Notes: a model not told the origin generated them from the letters alone. Counted from the first letter of the stretch, positions 18,801 through 27,310 are shown. The stretch: 64,000 nt of DNA from JBFIHF01 sp964411125 (GCA_964411125.1 CAYPJU010000006.1:1-64000); one strand, 5' to 3'. Numbers and translations: made by a program.

Positions 18801-20455
18801 CCGATGGAGTTCGCGTCGAAGGCGACGTCGCTCTCATCGATTTCGCACGCGGCGAAACCGAGAAGGAGTTCACCGTCGAGCTCCCGATCGAGCCCCAGGT
18901 GAAGCTCGTCGCTCCGACGGGCCAACCATGGACGGAGACGTGGCGCGTCGCTTGTTCCCGGATCTGGCGCTGCAAGTTCTCCGAGCTTCCGCCGACATCG
19001 CTGACGGACGGGACGGGCGCGTGGCGCCCGATCTGGCAACCGTGGCCGGGGGAAGAGTTAACCATCGATGTCGAACGCCCCGAGGGAGCCTCGGGAGAAC
19101 CCAAGACCATCGACCGGGTCACGTACACCGTGACACCGGGCAAGCGCCTGCTGGAAGCGGGCCTCGACCTGCACGCGCGAGCGTCCCAGGGGGGCTGGCA
19201 GGAGATCACGCTCCCCCCCGACAGCGACCTCCTGAGTGTGGTCGTCAACGGGACGACGCGCTCGATCCGGGCGCGGGATCGGGTCGTGAAGCTCCCCATC
19301 CAACCCGGGGAAAATCACGTCGCCCTCGCCTGGCAGCAACCGTGGGAGCGAAACGTCACCGAGCGCGTGCCCGAGATCGACATCGGGTCGGAGGCCGCCA
19401 ACGCCGAGATCTTGATGAACCCGGGCGAAGAGCGACTGCTCCTCGCGGTGCGGAACGACGGCGTCCGATGGGGACCCGCCGTTCTCTTCTGGCCTCACCT
19501 GGCGATGCTGTTCATCCTTGCGCTGTTGCTCGGGACGATGCGGAACGTACCTCTCGGATGGCCCGAGTGGCTGCTCCTGGCAATCGGAATGTCGCAGCTA
19601 CCGGTGCCCGCAATGATCCCGGTCGTCCTGTGGTTCGTGGCGCTCAGCCTCCGTCGTCGTCGACCGCCGCAGCACTGGCTACAGTTCGACGCCACACAGC
19701 TCCTGCTCGTCGGCCTCACGCTCGCCGCCGGAGTCAGCCTCTACGCCGCGGTGCACACCAACCTGCTCATCGACATCGACATGCAGGTCGAGGGTGCGCA
19801 GTCCACCGATCGCATGCTGCGCTGGTACGTCGAGCGTGTCTCGTCGACGCTCCCCGCGCCTGCGATCGTCTCGGTGCCCGCAATCTGGTACCGGATCGCG
19901 ATGCTGCTCTGGTCCCTGTGGCTGGGTTGGAAGTTGCTCTCCTGGTCGAAGTGGGGATGGGAGGCGTTCTCGACCGCGGGGCGGTGGCGCTCGTCGAAAC
20001 CCACCGGCACCTCCGCCCCTGAGACCGACGGCGAGCCGAACGGTCGTGGCACCCACGGAGACGACCACGACGGTCGCGACGAGGAGGTGACGCCCGACAT
20101 CCCCCAGCCCGTGCCCCGACACGCCGAGGACGGCCGTCTGGTGCGCACCGAGTACGAACTCGGCGCACATCAGATCGTCGACGAGCGGGACGAGGACGAA
20201 GACGAGCTCGGCGAGGAGGAGAACCTCACGGCCGAGCCCACCGACGAAGATCCGCCGGAGGCGGATGCGGTCAGCGATGTCGAAGCGACAGACGATGACG
20301 TCGCGGCCCACGCCGACCCCGACACGCAGAGCGAGGCTTCCGGTCCGATCGACGACGACCCGATCGATGATGGCGAGATGGACGAGGCGAGCGGGGAGCT
20401 CGAGAAACCGCGCCGGAAGGACGACGAGGACGGCGCGACCGACGAAGAGGAGTGA
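15872..20455 (+). CDS. Giant two-module membrane protein
   Basis: A 1527-residue protein of unknown family. It has a signal peptide, a large periplasmic beta-rich region (about 25-480), a cluster of membrane helices (about 488-572), an Ala/Glu-rich loop, two more helices (about 706-760), a second periplasmic region (about 766-1203), a second helix cluster (about 1204-1360) and a highly acidic Asp/Glu-rich cytoplasmic tail (about 1390-1527). The two halves share layout and motifs, for example TTRVRLNVAGRAREV against DTRVERDDASRAQLV, and PGEHRITGRFRW against EGTHDVVVRGRL. This suggests an internal duplication. No enzymatic motif is visible. The ribosome site GGAGG is five bases before the ATG. 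It is probably an envelope scaffold or sensor; this is a guess. Confidence 0.75.
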   Translation: MGNRAAIASFFALLLCWSPVGAQANELDTSGIPAPLLPWVDWVVEESPRAYLCADVAGARTCEWPGELTVRALGDGATFELRGFTDVEAELSLPGSAEQWPLDVRVDGRSGVVVEVSRLGSGSEDTGPAVRVSPGEHRITGRFRWASMPDVLPVPPTVAQIALAIGGTDVVAPRVDSEGRLWLRDEGTTSEEGEADSVRASVYRRFTDGVPMLVTTRVRLNVAGRAREVKLGQVLLPNSRPTAVRAPLPVRVAPDGEVSAYVRPGTWDLEVDAVLPNAPESLKMRPAGPDFYDPQEVWIWVPDEELRSVQLGGLTSVDPERTSLADDWKGYTTFLAEPSDELKLTVLRRGITESAPNALSLDREIWLDVDGRGYTVRDRITGSMQRGWRLDHSGADGGVLGRVANNGENLLITEVEGKRGVELRQSLVELTAEIRLPEPTDRISIVGWDHDIQSLSATLNLPPGWTLLYGEGVDSIEGTWVDSWTLWDFLFVLVVALAIGRLFGWPWMIVALFALVLSHGESGAPAWIWLFLIVTLALARALPNSRWRKLVVAMRGVGLVILAIIVAPFVHDQILGALHPQVGGPNNHYSASSFDDLVQMEMDQEFAMEEAAPAAPASARIALGKLDDSLASIDLERGSGYGGGKKSGSSVQRKEALQQVDPHAIVQTGPGLPVWSWSSWNLRWTGPVRKDHTVKLWLVQPAWNSVLAFLRILLVLLIALLLLAPRDMYWNVRAAPPQWWRRIFGTGAILLATGGLGTTWSPTPAHAQVPAPEMLQELRQRLARQTACEAPCVVVHDAALSGDGLDVTFTASVSATTDTAMTLPGPMDAFKVESVTVDRRPTQALRREASGLTRLRLDEGTHDVVVRGRLAERNSLALQFENSSRPRQMRVDLGGWAVDGISPRGVPDGSIQLTRTGQTTTDGGMEESAVELPPWYRVQRTVALGLPWQIDTRVERDDASRAQLVRVPIPGGTKVITDGVRVEGDVALIDFARGETEKEFTVELPIEPQVKLVAPTGQPWTETWRVACSRIWRCKFSELPPTSLTDGTGAWRPIWQPWPGEELTIDVERPEGASGEPKTIDRVTYTVTPGKRLLEAGLDLHARASQGGWQEITLPPDSDLLSVVVNGTTRSIRARDRVVKLPIQPGENHVALAWQQPWERNVTERVPEIDIGSEAANAEILMNPGEERLLLAVRNDGVRWGPAVLFWPHLAMLFILALLLGTMRNVPLGWPEWLLLAIGMSQLPVPAMIPVVLWFVALSLRRRRPPQHWLQFDATQLLLVGLTLAAGVSLYAAVHTNLLIDIDMQVEGAQSTDRMLRWYVERVSSTLPAPAIVSVPAIWYRIAMLLWSLWLGWKLLSWSKWGWEAFSTAGRWRSSKPTGTSAPETDGEPNGRGTHGDDHDGRDEEVTPDIPQPVPRHAEDGRLVRTEYELGAHQIVDERDEDEDELGEEENLTAEPTDEDPPEADAVSDVEATDDDVAAHADPDTQSEASGPIDDDPIDDGEMDEASGELEKPRRKDDEDGATDEEE

Positions 20456-20470
20456 GGCGCCTCAGGCGCC
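20456..20470. other. Hairpin shared by two convergent genes
   Basis: GGCGCC-TCA-GGCGCC directly follows one stop codon, and its three-base loop is the antisense stop codon of the opposite gene. It could act as a bidirectional terminator stem, though no T-tract is present. Confidence 0.45.
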
Positions 20471-21007
20471 CTTGTCGACGGATGCGACGTACTTGATCTT
20501 CTTGCCGTCCCCGCAGACGAGCTCCCCCTTCATCGTCGCCGCGAACGTCTTTCGCTCGGCGTTCTCGATCGTGACCGACTGCCCCTTGCCCGGCTCCGGC
20601 GGCTTACATTTCGTGCCGTCCTCGAGCGTCAGGTTCATGTCGAGGACCGGCTCCTCGCCGTATTGAAGCACCCTCGCCATGAAGCCGCGGTTCGCCTTCC
20701 CCTTTCGGTCGTCGGTCATCGCGGCGCCGGCGATCGTCGTGTTCTTCGAGACCGACACGACGCTCATGATCGAACCCTCGAGCTTCCCGGACAGGTCGCC
20801 TTCGTATTCGACCGTCCACTTCTTCTTCTTGGCGAGGGCATCCTTCGTGCCTTCGGCGATGTCCTCCCGTATCTCCTTTTCGTCGGGGATCTGAGAGCTC
20901 GGCGCCTCACTACTCACCTCGGTCGATGCCGGAGCAGGTTTGTTTTCATCGCAGCCTGCGACGAGCGCGAAGGCGAGGGCTAGTGCGGACGTGGTTTTCC
21001 AGCTCAC
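20462..21007 (-). CDS. Hypothetical lipoprotein
   Basis: A 181-residue predicted lipoprotein: signal peptide ending in the lipobox VAGC (Cys19), a polar linker rich in Ser, Pro and Glu, a Lys-rich stretch (ALAKKKKW) and a beta-rich C-terminal domain of about 110 residues with two Cys that could form a disulphide. I do not recognise the domain. The gene is divergent from the pseudokinase-Dna2 gene (97 bases apart) and converges with the giant membrane protein gene across a shared hairpin. Periplasmic or outer-membrane location is inferred from the lipobox. Confidence 0.75.
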   Translation of the reverse strand: MSWKTTSALALAFALVAGCDENKPAPASTEVSSEAPSSQIPDEKEIREDIAEGTKDALAKKKKWTVEYEGDLSGKLEGSIMSVVSVSKNTTIAGAAMTDDRKGKANRGFMARVLQYGEEPVLDMNLTLEDGTKCKPPEPGKGQSVTIENAERKTFAATMKGELVCGDGKKIKYVASVDKGA

Positions 21008-21104
21008 GGTTACTCCCGGTCAGTTCGAGGTGTGGCGCCAGTCTACGGCGCGAAGCGACCGGCGCAAGGTTGTTCCCGGGGGCCCGAGGCGCGATACTCG
21101 GCAC

Positions 21105-24100
21105 GTGTTCGAGCTCCCTGACGATATCGCCGAGAGAGAGCCCGTCCGCCAGACGGCGGTCGGCCCGGTATGGGAGCTCGCGGGTACCGAGCTCGGGCTC
21201 GACGCGGGACCGATGTTGGTACGGGAGCTGCGCGAGCCCCGAGACCTCCTGACAACGGGCGCGGTACTACGGCTCGCCGCGAACCACCGTGGGCGACATC
21301 TCGGCGCAGCTGCTTACTGGGCTCGGCGTGGGGAGGAAGTGTGGATCGCCAGCCCGCGTCCCCACGGCGTCCCTTTCGGGACGGCTCCACGCCTCGCGTT
21401 CGGAGAGGCTCTCGAAGTCTGGCGACCGCTCGCGGAAGCGCTCGTCTCGGCGCATCGAGCAGGCGCCATGCACGGCTCCGTCGGTCCGGACGCGACGTGG
21501 TGGGACGAAGAGGCCCGTCGACTCTCGGTGGTCGACTTCGGCACCTGGGTCGGGGACGCCATTCCGCGCGATTCGGTCTGGTGGGCCCCCGAGCTTCGGG
21601 CACCGACCCGCGAACGACGACCGACGATCGCCTCGGACATCTACGGACTCGGACGTCTCCTCCTCGCGATCGTGCTCGGGCGCGACGAGGCGGCGAGGGA
21701 GACGCCAAACTTTTCCATCATCCCGGCCTACGCCATACCGGGCCTCGAGCGCGCACTCGCTGCAGACCCGATGGCGCGGCCCCAGCGGATCGCCGAGCTC
21801 TTGACCGCGCTCGCGCCGTCACCCAGGCGTGCACGAAGCGACGAACGGACGAAGCCGGGGAAGGACATTCTCTACGGACGCGTGCACGGGGTCGAGAAGC
21901 TCGAGCACCCTCGGCACGGCAAGGGGGTGAAGTTCTTCGTCACCTACCCGGAGTACGACGAGCACGGCCACCCCATCGAGCAGCGCACGACCGGAGCGTT
22001 CTTCTACGAGAGCCGTGGCCGTGACATCTACGAAGGCCTCGTCGACATCTGGGACGGGGCAGAGCTCAACCTGCTCGACGCCGAGGTGATCGAAGACTCG
22101 AGCGGCACGACATACCTCACCTCGCGTCCCGAGACCCTGCCGGTGCTGGAGCCGCACTGGCCCGTCACGGTCACCAACGTCCTCAAAGCGGACGGCTGTG
22201 TCTCGAAATACTTCGTCGACCTTCGAGATCCCGGGCCTCCGTCCCGCCCGCTGGTCCTCGGCTCGATGCTGCACGGAATGCTCGACGACCTCGCCCGCTC
22301 CCACGAGAAACCCCCGACCTTCGAGGAGTCGTTCGACACCCGTTTTCCGACGATGCGGATGGGGATGATCGCGGCGGGCCTCGGTGACGACGATTACGAA
22401 CGCTTCCGTGACGAAGCGCGTCGTCATTTCGACCATATCGCCGGCTACGCCGCAGGACGCGACGCCGCCCGAAGAGAACGGGTCGGCTGGAGCGGAGAGA
22501 ACGTCGAGGTCACGCGGTATTCCTCGATGTACGGGCTCGAGGGCCGGATCGACCTCGTGACGGAGGAGGCGAAGGTCGGGCTGCACATCGTGGAGCTGAA
22601 ATCGGGCTCCGAACGTGACGAACACGTCTCGCAGCTTCGCTGCTATCGTCTCCTCTGGGACGGCGTGGCGGAGCGCCAGGAAATGAAGATCCATGGCTCT
22701 CTGCTCTACTCGCGGTCGGGGCTGATGCGCTCCGCCCCCGAGCAAGACCTGTTGCGCGAACGACGCATTCTCCGGGCGCGAAACCAGCTCGTCGCCGCGC
22801 ACAAGGCGATCGCCGAAGGAGCCGAAAGCTTCGCTCTCCCCTTCTACCTCCAGATCCCGGAGAACTGTCACGAGTTCTGCCGCTGGCGGAAGCCTCGCTG
22901 CCGCGAACAGACGCTGACCCTCGGACTCGGCGGCGAGGTCGATCCGAACCAGGCCGCCGCGGCGGGCACCTCGCCGTGGCAAGGGTTTGCGCCGCACGTC
23001 GTCGACCGCGCCCTGCTCTACTGGCGGCACTTCTCCCGGCTCGTGGAGCTGGAGAACTGGGGCGAGAGCGAGGCGATCGGGCGGATTCTGCAGTCGGGAC
23101 GGCTGCGCGAGCGAGTCGCTTCGCACGAGGCCGTCGCGAAGCTCCGCCTGGCGCACATCGACGTCGCCTCCGGCGAGGTGACCTTCGAGGGGGACGTTCC
23201 GAAGATCTTCAGCGGGAGCGATGCCGTCGTCGCCCACCGGGGCGACTTCCACACCCAGCACATCTTGCGAGGCTCCTTCGTGAGCTCCGACTCCCGAACC
23301 CTCAAGATCTGGACCCAGGGCGCCCCGAACGCGACGGCGCTCGCGCGCGATGGTTGGATCGTCGATCGCCTACCGGTGCGGGTCGGACATCGCGCCGCCT
23401 ACCGCGCGATGTACGGTTTCCTGCATCGGCGAGACGATCGCCTCCTCACCATCCTCCTCGACCCTCGGTCGAAGCGAGCGCGCGAACTCTGCAGCCCCGC
23501 GACCGACGAGGTCTCCGTTTCGGAGCAGTCACGCGCCGTCCTCAACGATGCACAGGTAGAGGCCGTGCACTGGGGGCTGACGACCCACGGGGGATGCCTC
23601 ATCCAGGGCCCTCCCGGTACCGGCAAGACGACTGTCATCGCGCATCTGATCCGGGAATTGGTCGCGGACGGACGGCGCGTGATCGTCTCCGCGCAGACCA
23701 ACACCGCGGTCGACACGGTGCTGCAGGCGGTCGCCGACGTCGGGGTGCGCAGCTTCCTGCGGGTCGGGCATTCGAACCGAAGCCCCGCGCTCGCCGCTCA
23801 CCTGGTCGCCCTCGGCGAAGATCCACACGAGTACTTTTCGCGAGACGTCGGCGAGGCGACCGAGTCGCTCGACGAGCTGGCCCGTCGCGTCGCTTACACT
23901 TCGGTGGTCGGGTGCACGACGCACCGCGCCGTCTCCGACGACATCATCAACTTTCTCACCGCGAGCATCGGCGAAGTCCCGTTCGACGTCGCGATCGTCG
24001 ACGAGGCGACGCAGATCTCCGAGCCGATGACGCTCTCGCCGCTCCGGCTCGCCCACCGTTTCGTCCTCGTCGGCGACCACCGCCAGCTCCCCCCGATCGT

Positions 24101-24929
24101 CTCGAACGAACGTGCGACGACCGCCAACGTCGAGGCCTACAACTGGTTCGAGGTGGAGGACCGAGCCGCGCCACAGGTGTCCGACACCGAGCAGCTCGGC
24201 CTCTTCCAGGCGGAGGTCGCGCCGGCACTCGACCCCATCGAGACGCCGATCGGCCTGGGAGGTCTCGATAGAAGCCTCTTCGAGCGCCTCGTCGAGGAAG
24301 GTCTCCCCTACGTCATGCTCGAAGAACAGTACCGAATGCACGAGAAGGTCCAGGCGTTCTCGAGCCGAGCCTACTACGACGAACGACTCCATCCTCACGA
24401 ATCGGTGGCACGAAGGACGCTCACGCTCGACGCAGACACCCTGGCGTCACAGCCCGAGAACGTCCGCAGAGTGCTCGATGCGAGCCATCCCGTCGTCTTC
24501 TGTCACGTCGACGGTACTGCCAACTACCGCACCAACGAAGCGGAAGCAGACGCCGTGGTCGAGACTGCTCGAGCCCTGCTGGAGTGTGGTCCCGGGCTCA
24601 CCCGGCAGAGCATCGGCATCGTGACCCCGTTCCGCGCCCAGGGCGAGTTGATCCGCAGCAAGCTGCGCGCGCGGCTCCCCGAACGCGCCGACGAGATACA
24701 GGTCGACACCGTGGAGCGCTATCAGGGGAGCGAACGCGACACGATCATCGTCTCTCTCGTGAAGACCGAGAACGCCGGGGAGTTTCTCTCGGACCATCGT
24801 CGCGTGAACGTCACGCTCACACGCGCCCGAAAAAAGCTCATCCTGTTCGGTCACCGCGAGTGCCTGTTGATGAGCCCGCTCTTCCGGCAGCTCATCGAAC
24901 AAGACGAGACCCTGCAGACCCGCTGGTAG
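21105..24929 (+). CDS. Pseudokinase / Cas4-Dna2-type nuclease / SF1 helicase fusion
   Basis: A 1274-residue, three-part protein. Residues 1-235 look like a degenerate protein kinase: DFG (144-146), a WWAPE segment (159-163) and SDIYGLG are kept, but the catalytic HRD-KxxN region reads HGSVGPDAT, and no glycine loop or VAIK lysine is seen. Residues 355-605 form a PD-(D/E)XK nuclease of the Cas4/Dna2 type: His390, Asp483, Glu497-x-Lys499, with four Cys (365, 588, 592, 599) placed like an Fe-S cluster. Residues 800-1250 are a UPF1/Dna2-like SF1 helicase: Walker A GPPGTGKT (835-842), DEAT (966-969), GDHRQLPP (990-997), EEQYRMHE and RYQGSERD. Known Dna2 proteins process DNA flaps and ends. The start is GTG 21105 (weak ribosome site); the frame upstream overlaps the divergent gene. 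Confidence 0.88.
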   Translation: MFELPDDIAEREPVRQTAVGPVWELAGTELGLDAGPMLVRELREPRDLLTTGAVLRLAANHRGRHLGAAAYWARRGEEVWIASPRPHGVPFGTAPRLAFGEALEVWRPLAEALVSAHRAGAMHGSVGPDATWWDEEARRLSVVDFGTWVGDAIPRDSVWWAPELRAPTRERRPTIASDIYGLGRLLLAIVLGRDEAARETPNFSIIPAYAIPGLERALAADPMARPQRIAELLTALAPSPRRARSDERTKPGKDILYGRVHGVEKLEHPRHGKGVKFFVTYPEYDEHGHPIEQRTTGAFFYESRGRDIYEGLVDIWDGAELNLLDAEVIEDSSGTTYLTSRPETLPVLEPHWPVTVTNVLKADGCVSKYFVDLRDPGPPSRPLVLGSMLHGMLDDLARSHEKPPTFEESFDTRFPTMRMGMIAAGLGDDDYERFRDEARRHFDHIAGYAAGRDAARRERVGWSGENVEVTRYSSMYGLEGRIDLVTEEAKVGLHIVELKSGSERDEHVSQLRCYRLLWDGVAERQEMKIHGSLLYSRSGLMRSAPEQDLLRERRILRARNQLVAAHKAIAEGAESFALPFYLQIPENCHEFCRWRKPRCREQTLTLGLGGEVDPNQAAAAGTSPWQGFAPHVVDRALLYWRHFSRLVELENWGESEAIGRILQSGRLRERVASHEAVAKLRLAHIDVASGEVTFEGDVPKIFSGSDAVVAHRGDFHTQHILRGSFVSSDSRTLKIWTQGAPNATALARDGWIVDRLPVRVGHRAAYRAMYGFLHRRDDRLLTILLDPRSKRARELCSPATDEVSVSEQSRAVLNDAQVEAVHWGLTTHGGCLIQGPPGTGKTTVIAHLIRELVADGRRVIVSAQTNTAVDTVLQAVADVGVRSFLRVGHSNRSPALAAHLVALGEDPHEYFSRDVGEATESLDELARRVAYTSVVGCTTHRAVSDDIINFLTASIGEVPFDVAIVDEATQISEPMTLSPLRLAHRFVLVGDHRQLPPIVSNERATTANVEAYNWFEVEDRAAPQVSDTEQLGLFQAEVAPALDPIETPIGLGGLDRSLFERLVEEGLPYVMLEEQYRMHEKVQAFSSRAYYDERLHPHESVARRTLTLDADTLASQPENVRRVLDASHPVVFCHVDGTANYRTNEAEADAVVETARALLECGPGLTRQSIGIVTPFRAQGELIRSKLRARLPERADEIQVDTVERYQGSERDTIIVSLVKTENAGEFLSDHRRVNVTLTRARKKLILFGHRECLLMSPLFRQLIEQDETLQTRW

Positions 24930-25005
24930 TCTCCCCAGAGTGCAGAAGGCGACGCCTCTCGGCGCCGCCCTCTACCATCCATCAATTCAGCTTCGGAGGA
25001 ACTCG

Positions 25006-25431
25006 TCAGGCTGCGATGCGGCTCTCGTCGACGATGCGACGCACTCCGCTCACGGCGCGGTAGATGTTGGCGTGGTTCAACTGCCCCGCGTCGCCGAGCA
25101 GGCACAGATGCATCGTCTCGCCTTCCACCTCGAAGGTGCGGAAAGCGATGTTCTGAAGGTTGGCTTCGGGGACGAACTGCGCCACCTTCTCGACGATGTC
25201 GTAGTAGCGATTCTTGTCGGTACACGCCGCGACGACCGGTGCGTAGGCAGCCAGCGCGTGAGCATCTTCCGCGCGCCCCGCGAACGAGAGGATCAGTCCG
25301 CGCGAATCGGCGAGCACGAAGCTCTTCAGGTCCTGCTCTTTCTGGATCCACTCGAGCTGAAGCTTGATCGCTTCGTACGTGTTGTTGGACCGATTGCGGC
25401 GACGTTCGGGGAGAAGGGGGATGACGCTCAT
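25006..25431 (-). CDS. Roadblock/LC7-like protein
   Basis: A 141-residue cytoplasmic protein. The alternating helix-strand pattern with FVLADSRGLILSFAG and AHALAAYAPVVAA matches the Roadblock/LC7 fold, whose members (MglB, for example) regulate or scaffold small GTPases and signalling proteins. The C-terminal part is less typical, with FEVEGETMHLCLLGD as a likely second strand pair. A good ribosome site, AAGGAG, lies just before the ATG. It converges with the pseudokinase-Dna2 gene, and no small GTPase gene is adjacent. The family call is by eye. Confidence 0.7.
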   Translation of the reverse strand: MSVIPLLPERRRNRSNNTYEAIKLQLEWIQKEQDLKSFVLADSRGLILSFAGRAEDAHALAAYAPVVAACTDKNRYYDIVEKVAQFVPEANLQNIAFRTFEVEGETMHLCLLGDAGQLNHANIYRAVSGVRRIVDESRIAA

Positions 25432-25521
25432 GGTGACTCCTTGTCGTTTGCGTTACTTCCGTGTCGTGACGTAGGTCAGTGTAGGATAAGGTGCGACTCG
25501 CACAATTTTTTCCGATCCCGA

Positions 25522-25552
25522 GTCGATCTCCGCATGCCGGGCGGAGATCGAC
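25522..25552. promoter_or_regulatory. Long perfect hairpin in a divergent intergenic region
   Basis: GTCGATCTCCGC and GCGGAGATCGAC are perfect reverse complements separated by a seven-base loop. It lies between the Roadblock-like gene and the 88-residue gene. There is no following T-tract, so an operator or 5' mRNA structure is more likely than a terminator. Confidence 0.6.
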
Positions 25553-25595
25553 CGACCCTCGATCTCCCGGCGGCTTCGACCCGAGGTTTGATGCC

Positions 25596-25862
25596 ATGCC
25601 CGCGCTCATCGTAAAGCTCGACCGACGTGCCGAAGTCTTTGCCGACCTGGTCGCCGAACTACGCGAGATGGCGGCGAGCGTACGAGGTCTCGAGGTCGAC
25701 CTGGTCACCGGGGAGGAGTTCGAGAGGGCTCGCGACGAGGGGCGTTTTCGAGACTTCGTCGAAGTCGCGAGCGTCACGCACGAAGAAGCGGATGTGCTTT
25801 CATGGGTTCGCGAAGAGCTGGTCGACGAGTTCGGCTGGCTGGTCGACACCGCCGCAGGCTGA
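25596..25862 (+). CDS. Hypothetical 88-residue protein
   Basis: A small acidic protein (MPALIVKLDRRAEVFADLV...) with an amphipathic helical pattern, no Cys, no signal peptide and no membrane segment. The ATG at 25596 is chosen because a CGAGG site lies nine bases upstream; a longer version from 25491 would run through the hairpin at 25522-25552 and is less likely. It sits 68 bases before the Ser/Thr kinase gene in the same direction, so the two may be co-transcribed. Function unknown. Confidence 0.6.
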   Translation: MPALIVKLDRRAEVFADLVAELREMAASVRGLEVDLVTGEEFERARDEGRFRDFVEVASVTHEEADVLSWVREELVDEFGWLVDTAAG

Positions 25863-25930
25863 CCTCCCGCGGATCGAGTCGCCTCCGGCGAGGCTTTCGT
25901 CGGCTCGCCGTTTCGTGGCATGGTCGTGGG

Positions 25931-27310
25931 GTGACCGAAGTCCTCAAAGAACGGTACCGCATCGAGCGAATCCTCGGCGAAGGAGCCCTCGGACGGACGA
26001 TGCTCGCCACCGACCTCGACCGCGGCGACGAGCTCGTCGCGGTGAAGGAGCTCCTCCCGAGCCGCATGAAGCGTTGGAAAGACTACGAGCTCTTCCATCG
26101 CGAATGCCAGACGCTACAGACGCTGCAACATCCAGGCATCCCGCGTTACCACGAGCACTTCACCATCGATCCGCCGCCCGACGTCGAGAAGGGGGTCTCC
26201 CGCCTCTTCCTCGTCCAGGAATACGTCGACGGGAAATCGGTAGAGGAGGCACTCGCCGAGGGGGAGACGATGCCGGAGGAGGAGGTCCGGGCGATCGCGC
26301 GAGCCGTGCTCGAAGTCCTCGACTACCTGCACGGTCTGAATCCCCCCGTGATCCACCGCGACATCAAGCCGAGCAATTTGATGTTCACTGCCGACGGGAA
26401 GCTGAAGCTCATCGATTTCGGAGCGGTCCGCGAGGCAGTGACCGCCGACGGCGTGGGCTCCACCATCGTCGGCACTTTCGGGTACATGCCGCCCGAGCAG
26501 TACGCAGGGAAATCGACGCCCGCCACAGACCTCTTCGCGCTCGGCGCTACCTGCGTCGAGCTCGTGAGCGGTCGCCCGCCCGGAGAGCTCTTCTCGGGGA
26601 TCCACGAGTTCAATCTTCCCGACGACCTGCCCGTGACGCTCGGCTTCGAACAGTTTCTCCTTCGAATGACCGAGCCCGAGGTCGCCGAACGATTCCAAAC
26701 GGCGCGAGACGCACTCGAGGCCCTCGACCAGCAGTTCCTGATGGTGCCGAAAGCCGAACTGACCGGGAACCTGCCGATCCCCCACCAGATTCGCCCCGCA
26801 CCTCGCCCCTACCCCGGCTTCTATCTCCGCGACGCGTACACCGGTCTGAGTCACCTCGCCGTGATCGTCCTCTGTGTGGTCGCCGTCCTGATGTCGCTGG
26901 TGGCGCCGATCGCGATGCTCGCTTCGGGCAAGCCAGTCTTCTCGATCCTCGGCTTCTTCGGGACCGCGGTGACGATCACGATGGCGGCGATGGTGAGCGC
27001 AAAGCCACGCAACGAGATCTCGGTCTACCGTCGCGGTACGTATGCGCTGGGGGAAGTCACGGGCCGTTTCGTCAGCACTGCTTCCACGATCGAGACGCAC
27101 CTGACCTACCGCTATCTGACTGACGACGGATGGCGTCACGGCTGCATCGCGACGAACGACAAGGGGTATCGCTCGCTCACTCCAGGCGATCCCGTCGGTG
27201 TGATCTACCTGCCCGACGAGCCGGAAGAGCACGTGATGTACGCGGTGCCTGCCGAGTGGAGCAAAAAACAGGCGGTGGGGATCACCCACCGCCTGGAGTC
27301 ACGCGCATGA
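25931..27310 (+). CDS. Membrane-bound Ser/Thr protein kinase
   Basis: A 459-residue kinase with all Hanks motifs: glycine loop GEGALG (16-21), catalytic Lys39, HRDIKPSN (142-149), DFG (162-164), and PPEQ (187-190) as the APE equivalent. The kinase domain ends near 275. Two membrane helices follow (about 312-335 and 338-358) in a hairpin, then a C-terminal domain of about 100 residues rich in beta strands, likely cytoplasmic. The hairpin topology is less common than the usual single helix plus external sensor. GTG 25931 is taken as start because the Hanks domain begins right after it; the frame upstream is antisense-like and has no motif. Its neighbours are an 88-residue protein and, 1 kb away, the pseudokinase fusion. 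Confidence 0.92.
   Translation: MTEVLKERYRIERILGEGALGRTMLATDLDRGDELVAVKELLPSRMKRWKDYELFHRECQTLQTLQHPGIPRYHEHFTIDPPPDVEKGVSRLFLVQEYVDGKSVEEALAEGETMPEEEVRAIARAVLEVLDYLHGLNPPVIHRDIKPSNLMFTADGKLKLIDFGAVREAVTADGVGSTIVGTFGYMPPEQYAGKSTPATDLFALGATCVELVSGRPPGELFSGIHEFNLPDDLPVTLGFEQFLLRMTEPEVAERFQTARDALEALDQQFLMVPKAELTGNLPIPHQIRPAPRPYPGFYLRDAYTGLSHLAVIVLCVVAVLMSLVAPIAMLASGKPVFSILGFFGTAVTITMAAMVSAKPRNEISVYRRGTYALGEVTGRFVSTASTIETHLTYRYLTDDGWRHGCIATNDKGYRSLTPGDPVGVIYLPDEPEEHVMYAVPAEWSKKQAVGITHRLESRA

Noticed and set aside
17908..20022. Long alternative frame inside the giant membrane protein gene
   Set aside because: Arg/Pro-rich composition, no motif, and full overlap with a coherent membrane protein frame.
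21105..24929. Cas4-like nuclease as evidence of a CRISPR-Cas locus
   Set aside because: No repeat array, Cas1 or Cas2 gene is present; the nuclease is fused to a Dna2-type helicase.
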